Source: Atherinomorus stipes
Taxonomy: Eukaryota; Chordata; Actinopteri; Atheriniformes; Atherinidae
Reading direction: 5' to 3'
NCBI GenBank assembly: GCA_023101725.1
Contig: JALJCO010001037.1
Span: 545,772-609,771, forward strand
Length of the DNA: 64,000 nt
A program made the position numbers and the translations under genes. Under the pieces are notes generated by a model, which did not search any database, was not told the origin of the DNA, and worked only from the letters and a program-made list of their open reading frames with translations. This document shows, in pieces, positions 24,755 to 35,797 of the stretch. Position 1 is the first letter of the stretch, and every line of letters begins with the position of its first letter.

Positions 24755-25095
24755 TTGTATCTCTCATATTTTGAGAGATACAACTATATTCTGCTCTATG
24801 AACAAAGATCCCAAAATATCCTTAACTCAGCCAGAGGAGTTCATTTTGGACATGTGGCTGCCAGATATCAGAAACTAGCAGGTATTAACCAACATGTGGC
24901 TAATTATAATGTTTCTGGTAACTTAACCAACAACTTAAAACCAGGCATATTATAAGCAGCTTCAAAGCAAGTCAGTCTGTAGCAGCAGCAGCTGCACCGT
25001 AGTCACATGACTCTGAAAGGAATGCTGGGATATGAAGTTCTTCCAGGATAACAGGGACTTTTACATGCTGGACTGCTGCTAATGGAACAACAGGA
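24755..25095 (+). repeat. dispersed repeat, inverted copy at 57405-57735
   Basis: Matches the reverse complement of 57405-57735 over about 340 bp, including 'gatcccaaaatatccttaac', 'ctgccagatatcagaaacta' and 'gggatatgaagttcttcc'. Both copies lie next to GATATC-rich hAT-like ends, so they are probably the inside of the same non-autonomous hAT-like family. Confidence 0.75.
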
Positions 25096-25467
25096 TCTCG
25101 CTAGATTTCATCAGTTAAAATCTTGATTGTGATTTAGAAAATCAATACGATAAAACTGATATAGATATCTTGCGATCTTACATTGTGATGCAGACATTAG
25201 CCAATAATACTGGACGTCTTTAATCACTGTCTGTTGGCATCACTGGCATGTGAATGTGTGTGAATGTTCCGGTGGTGGTCAGAGAGGCCGTTGATGCTGA
25301 ATGGCTTCCACGTTTCCGTCAGTCTGTCCCAGGGCAGCGGTGTGAATATGGGGTGAATGAATAATGGATCCTCTGTGAGCGCTTTGAGTGCCCAACAATA
25401 AAGCAAGATACAAATCTAATCCATTATTATCATCATTATTTCTAACATAGTGAGAATCACTAAAGAT

Positions 25468-25758
25468 TAGAGGTGTCTGATATTATCATTGGCCAGTATC
25501 GGTATTAAAATGCAATGTCGGAAATTATCTGTATCAGTTTTTACTTTTTTTAATGATGCAATTACACAGCGTGCACATATTTATACATCAAACTCTTCAG
25601 CTACTTTCCCTCTCTCACAAAATGACCAAAATGAAAGATGCAACTTTACAGTTGCTCGCATGTACTGGTATCGGTTTATATCGGTATTGGAAATTAAGGG
25701 TTGATCAATATCGATTTATATCATATAATGGTAAAACAGCAAACATCGAGCATCCCAA
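25468..25758. mobile_element. hAT-like MITE with perfect 8-bp TSD (291 bp)
   Basis: The TSD ctaaagat is identical at 25460-25467 and 25759-25766. Ends are tagaggtgtctgat and, reversed, ttgggatgctcgat, with 'tatcggtat' motifs inside both ends. Non-coding. Confidence 0.8.
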
Positions 25759-26812
25759 CTAAAGATGAGATAGGATAAACTTTTTTTAATCCAGAATTTT
25801 TTTTTAACATCTGCTCGGTCACCTCATAATACCTTCAATGAAAAAATATAATGAAATAAGAAATAGATTCAGTGAAATTGCTTAAGATGGGAATATGTTC
25901 AATAAATAGATGAGTAAGAATAGAATATTATCAATCTGCCTGAATGGATTCATCCTTATTTGCCACTTTCACGCGACCTAAATGTAAACAAGTGATTTAA
26001 AGTGTGACTGTGATGATGATATGACATGAATGATGTCAGAGTTTTGTTTTGGGCTGCTGGTGGCCATCCTGACCCTCTCCTCCAGTCTTTTTCTCTTCCT
26101 GAGGATAGACGCTGAACTCTGGTGACAGGACGTAGTTTTAATCGTTTCCCTGATGTTAAACCTGTTTGATCTCATCTCAGTTAAAATGAGATTAGAAATG
26201 TAGACTGACGGGTTATCCCATGCTTTGCCTTCAGGTGAAATTATCTCGCCTGATCGGAGATGATGTGAGCAGTGCAGGAGTTCCTCTGCTCAGTCTGAGC
26301 TTAGATAACAGCAGAGATGGGACCAGTTTTTCCACTGACCCAAATGGCTCGCTGCCACAGACCCACAACTTCCACCAGATGACAACCAGACTGCAAGAGT
26401 CACAGTTCCCGACACTTTTGGGTTCCCCTGAAAGACATGTCAGGGTTTTCACAACCAGAACAGATGGTGGATCAACCTCAATAAACCGGAGAGTATAGCT
26501 TACTATGTTTTATGTTCAGGCATATCTTTAAACGCCCTGCTGCTATGATGAATCTGAAAGGGAATATTTAGATTAGAGCACTACCATCAGAAATACGTCT
26601 TTGTTCTGTGGAAACAAGGCATGTTTAGAAACTAAGATAAAATGTTCACATGTCACATACACTGAAAAAATATTACTTTGGATCAACTTAAAGAATTTAC
26701 TGTAATTTGTTCCACAGAAATTGACTAGTTTTTAAAAATTGAATGATACCAAGTAAAAATATAATTCATAACAAAGACCATATACAATTTTCATCCTTTG
26801 TTACAACTTAAC

Positions 26813-27010
26813 TCATTGGCTGTTTCTCATCATGCGTACTTTTTCGTACTTGCGTTCTTGTGTACTTTTGAAATGTCATCAGTAGAGATACAAGTACTGT
26901 TCCAATTCAAAGAACGCATTAAGACACGTACGCCCCACATTCCCGGATGTGTACTTGCTCCGCCCACTTTTCCGAGTCTGCATTGGAGGTGACTTTTGTG
27001 GACTTCAGGC
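26813..27010. mobile_element. probable MITE fragment
   Basis: A run of 'gtact' and 'cgtac' motifs ('tgcgtactttttcgtacttg', 'ccggatgtgtacttgctccg') resembles a common fish non-coding repeat. No clear right end or target duplication was found. Confidence 0.3.
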
Positions 27011-27299
27011 ACCCTTAAATCCCATAAAGCATTGCGGCATAATAATGGTAGAGGAGAAAAGTAATGGCTATAAGTGCTGAAAATACTCATTATTTTACGT
27101 AACTTTGGTTTTATTTAACTTTTCTACAACAGAGTTGTTTTACTTCAACTTCTTGGTGGTTTGATAAAGTTTAAACCATTAAAAGTGACTTGTGGTTTCA
27201 CAAACAAGGGCTGAAAAGCTAACAGTAGCTAACAGTAAGACAGTTGCGTAGATTAGCTGGATTGAACTGCTACATTCAAGCAGGGATTTTGCTACTTAT

Positions 27300-28026
27300 T
27301 AGGGCTGGACGATATAGAAAAAAAGATCATCGATAAAAAAAAAAAATCTATATTAATCGATGTTTATCAAAAAAGCCATTATCAAATTCAAAGATTTTTA
27401 GGTGCAGCCCTGGCCGTTTAAGCTTTTTCTGAAGTATGTACTTATAATAAAGATCAGACTAAAGCCGTTTTCAGACTTGCATTGTGGAACATGAGCGGTA
27501 AAGTCCGTCTGCTCTTTAAACAGACTCGTCTTTTCAAACATGTTGCTTCCTTACGGACTTATCGTGTCCCGGCGCTTTCAGACATCAGGAAATGTTGCGG
27601 GAAAGTCAGCACAGCCTCGCTCTCTCTTCATCTCTGTCTAGAACATTTTCTTATGCTTTCAGCCAAAACGACGTGCTGCAACATTTCCGCTCTTGTGACA
27701 TGTTGACCAGCCAGTACATGTCCGCTACATCTCTGAGGTAAAAGACCGGTACGCATGTCTGAATGCAGCGTTATAAGGGACAGAGTTCACAATATTACTG
27801 CTTTCCAGTGCAAGTCTGAAAGGGGCATAACACTGAATTCCAGTTCAACTTTGCCTGGTCTGCGTTTGTGATTGGTTTGGCGGAAAGAGTGACTGTAGTA
27901 TCATGCTACCCGATAGGCTACAGAAAACGTTGCTTCTATATTGAACTTTTATTGACCCTCTTTTTTTATATCAAAAAAACCTCTATCGGTCGATATATAT
28001 TAATATTGAATTATCGTCCAGCCCTA
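27300..28026. mobile_element. hAT-like MITE (727 bp)
   Basis: Ends are tagggctggacgatat and attatcgtccagccct. The flanks ctacttat (27292-27299) and ctacttgt (28027-28034) agree at 7 of 8 bases. Inner ends carry 'atcgat' and 'atatcg' motifs. Non-coding. Confidence 0.8.
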
Positions 28027-28670
28027 CTACTTGTTATTTTAATTTAAGATAACTATTAGTAGTACTTTTAAGTAGCTAAATTGTTGTAATTTTGTTACTT
28101 TTTAAAAAAATTCTCAAGTTAAATTTCTGATTCAGAATACATTAAAATTTTATTTGGACCTTAATTATATTTAGTCCCAAGCCAAAGTGTTATTTAGTAT
28201 ATACTGTAATCTGATGACATGTTTGCAGGGAGATGAAAATAATGCAACATTTAATCAGTTCTGCTGCATAGGTCCTACATTTCTACAGTCCAGTGAATTT
28301 TCAAAGCTTGGTGGTGTTTTCAGGCTGGATTTATAAAGCTGCATCTGACAGTAACTTCACCTAACTGTGACACAACCATGAATTAAGTAAAACAACAAAA
28401 AAACAAACCACTTTCCCATCATGCATATCAAAACCTGATGAGCTGGGATAAATAATCTTATTGTTCCCACAGTTCTCGTAAAGTCCCAAACTGGAATAAT
28501 GAGATTTTACCAGAACTAAAGACAACTTACCTCCTTAAAGTGACTCCTCCTTCTGGAATGAAGCAAAGCCAGAAAAGCCCTCCCTCCCCCCTCACCTGTA
28601 CATGCTGACATAAAACAAAGCTCTGACAGTCTTCCTCTTATCGCTCACTGACAGGACGCCTGAGAATAAG

Positions 28671-30707
28671 ATGGCACAAGGGATTCAACTTGAACGAGTG
28701 CGGTTCTGCTGCTCCATCTGTCTGGATCTGCTTAATGACCCGGTGACTGTTGCTTGTGGGCACAGCTACTGCATGAGCTGCATTAACAATCACTTAGACG
28801 TTGAGGATGATGCAGGAATCTACAGTTGCCCTCAGTGCAGGCAGATCTTTATGCCGAGACCTGTTCTGGTTAAAAATAGCATGCTAGCATTTGTAGTGGA
28901 GGAGCTGAAGAAGGCCGGACCCCAGACCGAAGCTCCTGCTGAGCACTGTTACGCTGGACCTGAAGATGTGGCCTGTGACATTTGCTCAGAGAGGAAACTG
29001 AAGGCCGTGAAGTCCTGCCTGCAGTGTCTGGCTTCGTATTGTGACAAACACCTCCAGCCTCACGACGTTCCCGCCCTGAGGAACCACAAGCTGGTGGAGG
29101 CAACAGCTGAGCTGCAGGAGAGCGTCTGCTCTCGGCATCAGGAGGTCATGAAGCTGTTCTGTCGCACCGACCAGCGCTGCATGTGCTTCCTCTGCTCCGA
29201 GGATGACCACAAAGGCCACGACAAGGTCTCAGCCGCAGCAGAGAGGACCGAGAGGCAGAAAGAGCTGGAGGTGGTTCGGCAGAAAATCCAGCAGAGGATT
29301 CATGAGAAAGAAGAAGACGTGAGGGCTTTTCAGCAGGAAGAAGACGGCATCAGCAACGCTGCAGACGAGGCACTCGGCAACGCCGAGAAGATCTTCACAG
29401 AACTCATCAATGCCGTTGAGAAAAAACTATCAGAGATCAGGGAGAAGATTCAGTCCCAGAAGAAGACCGAAGTGGGTCGGTTCAGAAGGAATCGAGAGAA
29501 AGTGGAGCAAGAGATCACCGAGCTGAGGAGGAAAGATGGTGAGCTGGAGAAGCTGATGCATACTCAGGACCACACTCATTTTCTGCTGAATTATCCGTCG
29601 TTGTCTCGCTTCACCGAGTCCAAAGACCGGCCCAGCGTGAAGCTCCGCCGTCTGAGGTACTTTGAGAAGTTTCCGGTGGCCGTGTCCAAGGCCAGAGACA
29701 AGCTACAGGAGGTTCTCAGGGATGAATGTTCACGGATCTTACTGACGGTAACTGGAGCACATCGTTCAGCGTCGACTTGTCAAACAAAGCCAGACACCGG
29801 AGCTGGGGGCCTGCAGGCCAGGAAAGGCCACACTCAGACCACAGAAGACTTTGTAAAGGCCAGAATCTTACAGAACAGTGGTGTTTTCCTACAGAACAGC
29901 AGCAATCCCTCAGAGACTAAAGCTGACGTCACACAGAGAGAGGATGACGCTTCCCGGACCAAATCCCATCTCATTCGGACCGGATCGGACCCCATCCAGA
30001 GCCCATCTGACCACATACAGTCCAAACCTGACGTTGTACAGACTAAACAGGACTTCATCTGCAGCGGAGATGAGACCAGACCTGATGTTTTACGCACCAG
30101 ACCTCAGGTCTTGCTGGCTAAAGCTCGCACCTTCACCAGCAGAGCTGACATTGTAAAGACGAGAGCGAGCTTGTTAAAGTACGCGTGCCAGATCACCCTG
30201 AACCCCGACACCGCGAACCCTCGTCTGGTCCTGTCGAAGGACAACAGAAAGGTTGTCTTCACGGGAGAAGAGCAGAGTTATCCGGATCATCCTGAAAGGT
30301 TCGCGTATTCCTGGCAGGTCCTGAGTCGGGAGAGTCTGACGGATCGTTGCTACCTGGAGGTGGAGCGGAGCGGGAGGGGGGTCCTGGTGGCCGTGGCCTA
30401 CAAGGACATCAGCAGAGCCGCGACCCTCGCCGAATGCATGTTTGGGCACAACAACAAGTCCTGGGCTTTAGACTGTTTCAAAAACAGCTACGAATTCAGA
30501 CACAACAACAAGAAAACTTCCATCCCCGGAACGTGGTCCTCCAGGGTCGGAGTGTACCTGGATCACAGAGCAGGTATTCTGTCCTTCTACGGCGTCTCTA
30601 CAACCATGACTCTGCTCCACACAGTCCAGACCACATTCACTCAGCCGCTCTATGCTGGACTCTGGTTGTCAGACGGAGCTGCTGCTGAAGTGTGCAAGCT
30701 CACCTAG
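28671..30707 (+). CDS. TRIM E3 ubiquitin ligase-like protein, class IV (RING, B-boxes, coiled coil, PRY-SPRY)
   Basis: A single 678-residue frame. RING zinc ligands are C14, C17, C29, H31, C34, C37, C53 and C56. B-box 1 spans about 102-139 (C102, C105, C116, C119, C124, H127), B-box 2 about 153-183 (C153, H156, C164, C172, C175, H180, H183). A charged coiled coil covers about 190-300. A heptad-repeat linker covers 416-503, and PRY-SPRY covers about 504-678 (LNPDTANPRLVLS, then DNRKV). Such proteins transfer ubiquitin and in fish often act in antiviral immunity; the target is set by the SPRY face and is unknown here. The ATG has A at -3 and G at +4. It lies intronless within dip2c intron 2, same strand. 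Two usually aromatic SPRY positions are L562 and R566. It resembles TRIM16/TRIM25-type fish genes; no exact symbol is justified. Confidence 0.95.
   Translation: MAQGIQLERVRFCCSICLDLLNDPVTVACGHSYCMSCINNHLDVEDDAGIYSCPQCRQIFMPRPVLVKNSMLAFVVEELKKAGPQTEAPAEHCYAGPEDVACDICSERKLKAVKSCLQCLASYCDKHLQPHDVPALRNHKLVEATAELQESVCSRHQEVMKLFCRTDQRCMCFLCSEDDHKGHDKVSAAAERTERQKELEVVRQKIQQRIHEKEEDVRAFQQEEDGISNAADEALGNAEKIFTELINAVEKKLSEIREKIQSQKKTEVGRFRRNREKVEQEITELRRKDGELEKLMHTQDHTHFLLNYPSLSRFTESKDRPSVKLRRLRYFEKFPVAVSKARDKLQEVLRDECSRILLTVTGAHRSASTCQTKPDTGAGGLQARKGHTQTTEDFVKARILQNSGVFLQNSSNPSETKADVTQREDDASRTKSHLIRTGSDPIQSPSDHIQSKPDVVQTKQDFICSGDETRPDVLRTRPQVLLAKARTFTSRADIVKTRASLLKYACQITLNPDTANPRLVLSKDNRKVVFTGEEQSYPDHPERFAYSWQVLSRESLTDRCYLEVERSGRGVLVAVAYKDISRAATLAECMFGHNNKSWALDCFKNSYEFRHNNKKTSIPGTWSSRVGVYLDHRAGILSFYGVSTTMTLLHTVQTTFTQPLYAGLWLSDGAAAEVCKLT
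29916..30179 (+). repeat. 21-bp coding tandem repeat in the TRIM linker (12 heptads)
   Basis: Residues 416-503 break into twelve 7-residue units of the form [TS]-[KR]-x-D-x-[IVL]-[QRK], for example TKADVTQ, SKPDVVQ, TRPDVLR and SRADIVK, with one 4-residue interruption (SGDE) after the seventh. The units are clear at DNA level (accagacctgatgttttacg is typical). The linker sits between coiled coil and PRY-SPRY, where most TRIMs have only a short spacer. Confidence 0.85.
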
Positions 30708-31011
30708 AAGGAGTTAAACCTTAAATCCATCACGGTGCAGTGATGTCAGGAAAGGTGAAGTACGATGTGACTTACAGGTGAAATATGTGAGGAAAACTCT
30801 GCTGTGTAGCTGTTTCTACTTCTGTTAGATTCATGGTTTTCTTTTTTGTATGATATCTTCAAACTTCTCATCACTTATACGATTTCTCTGTTTATAGCAT
30901 TTTTAAAACTTTTGTTGGATATTTTTTTTTTCATATCTCCTAAAAGGGAAGAGGCTGATCATGTGCTGGTTATGTGACGGTTGTAGAAATGATAAATACA
31001 AAGACACACAT

Positions 31012-31017
31012 AATAAA
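31012..31017 (+). terminator. probable polyadenylation signal of the TRIM gene
   Basis: A canonical AATAAA about 305 bp after the TRIM stop codon, followed by a GT-rich patch (cagtgtatttaaatgtgtct). It is the first canonical signal after the gene. Confidence 0.55.
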
Positions 31018-31354
31018 AATCAGTGTATTTAAATGTGTCTTCAAAACTTTTTCGATTAAAGGCCTTGTTGTTGAATTTTTCTGTCTGCTTTATAAAAGTT
31101 TTGAAACAGGAAATGGTTTAAATTTACCCATCATAGTGTTAATCATTTCTGAATTATTATTAACCCTGTTGTGATTTTTTTTTTTTTAAAGGACGGGATG
31201 CATGTTTTTCTCATACAATATTTTATTTTGTATTTAAATCAAACAAAATGTTTGATATAAAGTTTTAATTTTATAAGATATAGTCATTTCTCCTCAGTAT
31301 TTTGCATAAAAATATATATCATATGTATCATTTCTATCTATCCGTCTGTTGCAG

Positions 31355-31450
31355 TGTTTTTCAATCGTGGTCCTCAGGAACCACGGCCCTGAATGTGCTC
31401 GAGGTGCCCGTACTTTCACACACCTGACACAAATGAACAGCTCATTAAAT
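31355..31450. mobile_element. partial palindromic MITE, same family as 2585-2780
   Basis: 'tttcaatcgtggtcctcagg' and 'acacacctgacacaaatgaa' resemble the ends of that family. Only part is present. Confidence 0.4.
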
Positions 31451-31714
31451 GAATCACTCATTGTCACATGAATCATCACATGAATCTTATTTACCAGCAT
31501 ATATACCAGAATGTTGCTCAGCAAGTTACGTAGGGACACATTAATGTTTGTCATCGAAAAGGAAAGAAGGAAAAACCAACTCGAAGATGGACGGACTCTT
31601 CATAATAATGATGGCCAACTGGTGGACTGAAGGCGTCTCTGCCAGTCTGAATGGGTTGTTAAATGTATAATAGCATATATATATATACACACAGGTCTAC
31701 CATGTCTAGTATTT

Positions 31715-32220
31715 TCTAGATATTTTAAAAATTTAATTTAATGGTATTTCTAATTTTATTTGATTTTTAAATTTTCATTTTAGTTTAATTTGATGCTAAA
31801 GAAAAAACTAAAAAAGAGAGAGGGAGGGAAAAAGAAGAGAGCGAGAAAGAAAAAGGACAGAAAAAAAGGAAAAGACAAAAAAGAGAAAGAGAGAGATTAA
31901 AAAGAATGAAAAGGAGAGAGAAAGAAAAGAAGAGAAAAGAGGAAGAAGAGAAAAAAGAGAAAAGAGAGGAGAAAAAGAAGGAAAAAAAGGATGAAAAAAA
32001 TAATTTGATATTTAATGCATCTTTTAAAAGGTATTTTCTGTTTCAGTTTTAATTTTGACTGAATATTTTTAAATAATAACTGCGAAAAGTTTATTTCAAA
32101 TTTCTAAGTTTTGATTTAAATAATTTAATTTTGTAAATTAAATGATTTTATTTATTTTTTATTTCTAGGTTTTCAATTTTTCAGTTTCAGTTACAAAGAA
32201 TGTTTTCAAGTTTTTTGTTA
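31715..32220. mobile_element. AT-rich MITE-like block with a purine-only insert
   Basis: Flanking parts ('tttcattttagtttaatttg', 'cagtttcagttacaaagaat') resemble the element at 62567-63075. Between them lies a nearly pure A/G tract at about 31800-31997. Borders are uncertain. Confidence 0.45.
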
Positions 32221-34456
32221 TTTTATTTTGAAGCAGTGATACCTGGAGAACCACTGTAAACACTTGTTACTGTACATATCTGTTTGTTTACCAGAGTTTC
32301 ACTCAGTGGGTCTTTAGAGCAAATGACCAAAACATTAAACCAGCTGCTGCTGTTTCTTCTGAAATGGTTCTGATCTGTAGATCAGTTATAGCCCATCTAA
32401 GACTGATTAATATCTGTTTTCTCTACTCCTTGGATTAAATACTTTGTCCAAATACTTTTTGGTTTAAGGTGGGAGAAGAAGGGACGAGGTCTGTTTACAC
32501 CCTGTGATTGGTTGCTGCAGTCACACAGAAGTTGTGAACTAAACTCTGACCTGTTTTCTTGCTGGTTTTTTTAAGGGTTCCGTTTTTTTTTTCTTTGCAG
32601 TCCAAAACCTGCATGTTAGGAAAATGACAGTTGTCTGGGTCATAGATGAGTGTTGGCGTGCTTGGTGGTCTGTTTCTCTGTTAGCCTTGTTGTGGGTGTA
32701 CCCGTGTCAGATGGGATAGGCTCCAGCCCTCAGGGAACCTCAGTACACCTAATAATGTGTAAAACCTCCACGAAGGGAGGATTTATTGCAGGATTGTTGT
32801 TTAACTGCGCTGGTTTTAACGGGGTGTTCCCAACAGGAGGGGGTTCCAGGAAAATCGTGGTGCGGTTGGTTTTTGTTGAAGAGATGTTCTTATAATAAAT
32901 ATATAAAATTCAAAGCTTAAAGCATCTATAAGTTTTGAGCTATTATTCAAAAAGCTGTCTATCAGTGTTTATTACAGATTCAATCATTTACTTTCAATCA
33001 AGTCAAATCCTCAAATGTGCTTCAAAATCTGCTTTTCTAAATGTTCATTTCTGTAATTTCCACACTTGAAGCAATATTCTTCAAGTTTAATCATGTTTTC
33101 TCCTCCTGAGGAGAAGTTTCTCTGACTTACATTTAAATAAAAACACACTGATCATCAAAGTGAAAATATTGATCGTCTCAGCAGCTGGTTGGAACATGGA
33201 TCAACCTGCAGTTACGCTGAGTTAAGGTCATTTCAGCTCATGTCATACAGTATTTATAACACTTGATGTTTGTAGGGCTTCCTTTAACCCGGTAATGTTT
33301 TCACTAAGAATAAAGCAATAAAAACTTTTTTTTTTATTTCCTCAGGAAACTGATCAATATTTCTGAATAATTGGTTGAGATAAATGTAAATGATATAGCA
33401 AAAAAATTGTTAAATGGTCAAAATTTGAAACAATAATGGGGAACAAAGACTTTGTTTTTATTAAATTTCCAAACCAAATGGTCAAGATGGCACATGTAAA
33501 CTTTCTTCTTCAAATCTATAAATTATTTTCATTGTAGTTACTCAAAATTTTCCTCTACCAAACAGCCGAGCAGGTATTAAAAGTGTTGAATATCATCGAC
33601 TCACTGTTGGTCTGCTCTTCAGAGCGGACCGTGAGGTGGTGGAGTGTGAACTTATGAGGATTATTTCAGGCCTTTTGTTGGATTTTTTTTTACACTGAGT
33701 TTGATCTTGGAACAACAAACAGCCTTAAATCATGAAATAAAACCAGCTGAGACTCAGATGATGGTTTTGGGTTTCATGTTTTCAGCTTTCATAGACTGGA
33801 AGTAAGAATTCCCAACAAGCCTGCCAGCTGTCACACTTCTACAGTGTATAATCTGACTTTACTTTTATTAACTGTGCAGGAAAAGTCACTTCTCATATTT
33901 AGATTTTCTATTTTATCTTGCAGTGAAAACTGTCTCACGAAATATATAACATGTTGTAATAAAACATACACTGAGTGAAGAATTTAATTGAAATTACTGT
34001 ATTATTGAAGGCTCAACCAGATGACAATGGTACCTGCAGAATTTTCAAGGATGCCATCTTCAGATTGGATTTCCAATAGAAAAGAAATACAGGATGCATA
34101 AGAGTCCAAACTTTAGACTACACACGGGAAATGAACCAAAACCCAGATGTTCACATGAAATTTGTCCTGCAGGTTTGTGTTCATGTTTTTAAGAGAATGA
34201 GTCATTTAGTTTCTTAATGAGAAATTTGATTTGCCGTGTGTAACTATTCCTATGCTTTCTTTAATTTACATGGCCCAGCTGAGGAAAAAAAAAAAAGATT
34301 AAAATGGTAACTGAAATAAAAAATGTCCATTTTATTCGCCAAATCAAGGTAGAAATCGAGACACTGTCTCAGGGAAAACCACAGCAGCCATCCCCAGAAG
34401 CAGTTACACCTTCACACATTTATTTATCAAATGTATGCCATGTTAGTAATTCACTA

Positions 34457-35110
34457 GATTACCAAAAGTGTTAGGACATCTGCCTTTGTATGGACATACT
34501 TAATGGTTTAACATGGAGTTGACCCACCCTTTGCAGCTTCATATGGGTCCATCGGTGCCAGAACCACCAGACTGGCCCACAGCCTCTTTCCTCCGGCAGT
34601 GAGGCGACTGAGTAAATCGCCCTCCCTGTCTGCCCCCACCCATCATTACACACCACATTCCACCTTTAACTATAACTGTGGTGTAAATTTAGCCAGGCTG
34701 CAGCTTTGGACGATGTCTTGCACCCTTTTGGTTTCCTGCACCAGCTTCTGCTGGTTCTTATAGTAAACTAAACGTGAATATTGGACTTTACTGCCAATAT
34801 TGCCACTTATACACAGCACCCAGATAACGGGGCTGACACTGCTGCCTTTTTTTTTCTTGTATGCCAGTATTGGGATGTTCGAAAAACACCTTGCTGTCAT
34901 TTATAACTGTGTTATTCTGACAATGACATTAAAGTATTGAATTGAGTGGAATCTGACTCTTCAGTATGGCTTACCACAAGGTTTACAAGTGTGTCTACAG
35001 GAATTTTTTTGACCGTTGTTCTTGAGTTCATCCCTCAGATGTTCTAAGGGGTCAGGGACTCTGCAGACCAGTCAACTTCCTCCCCACCATCTCTTTATAG
35101 GCCTTGCGTG
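34457..35110 (-). mobile_element. Tc1-like remnant split by a LINE 3' end
   Basis: 'accaaaagtgttaggacatc' and 'gttgacccaccctttgcagc' match the outer end of another common fish Tc1-like family (distinct from the others here). The remnant resumes after about 34955 with 'cttaccacaaggtttacaag' and 'gaatttttttgaccgttgtt' up to 'aggccttgc'. The insert between the two is the LINE fragment listed next. Confidence 0.65.
34540..34955 (+). mobile_element. LINE 3' end fragment
   Basis: Contains 'ccagactggcccacagcctc', 'cggcagtgaggcgactgagt' and a tail 'ttctgacaatgacattaaag' followed by 'tattgaattgag', the usual 3' end of a fish LINE with its reverse transcriptase lost. It lies inside a Tc1-like remnant, so it arrived later. 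Confidence 0.6.
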
Positions 35111-35619
35111 ACAAATCTAAGCTCAATGGGTCTCATTAATGAAACGTGAGCAGAGCGAATTTGTGTGTAAACTGTTACTGTCGTAGAGATAAATTTACGT
35201 GAATCTCGCATTCAGCAACATTTTAGTAGCTCCGATCTGTTCGTAGCTACTAACAAACTCTACACATGGTCTCGACTATGTGAAGCGCTTATGTAAATTT
35301 ATGAACAAAAATAATGCTTGTCCCTGTTGTAAATTATCATTTTAATTCATATTGCGCTCTATCATGGGCAGATTCAGTTGAAAACGCATATTCATTATGC
35401 GTCTGTTATTCCTTCCAGGCTTTTGATTTGCCTGTCCCCGTCACACCACTGCTAATTGATGAAAATATGTGTTTTTTTTAACTCAACTTCACTCAAAATA
35501 ATCTCTATCTCTGCTTCAGGGAGGTTCTTCTCTCTCTCTCTGTTTTTAGTGGAGTGGGCCTTTATGAGTAAGTCTGTTTGTGAATGTACTAACGTTTCAA
35601 CATAACATTGATTTTGAGG

Positions 35620-35797
35620 GATGTCCCATCCCACTACTTTTGGGATGGTCAGTTTCTTGGTCAGTGGCGGTACCAATGGTCAGGTCGAGGGGGGGCATTG
35701 CTCAAGGGCCCATAGTAACTAACCAAAGGGCCATGTTGGGGATTCGAACCCCGGTTTTCTGGACCAAAGCCTGCAGCATTAACTACGAGGCTACCCA
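35620..35797 (-). mobile_element. tRNA-derived SINE
   Basis: On the minus strand a tRNA-like head shows an A-box-like 'tagcctcgtagttaatgc' (35775-35794 region) and a B box ggttcgaatcc (about 35740-35750), followed by a non-tRNA body. The acceptor stem does not close, so it is a retroposon head and not a working tRNA. Confidence 0.65.

Noticed and set aside
35724..35796. Functional tRNA gene on the minus strand
   Set aside because: A- and B-box-like motifs are present but the acceptor stem does not pair, and a SINE-like body follows.
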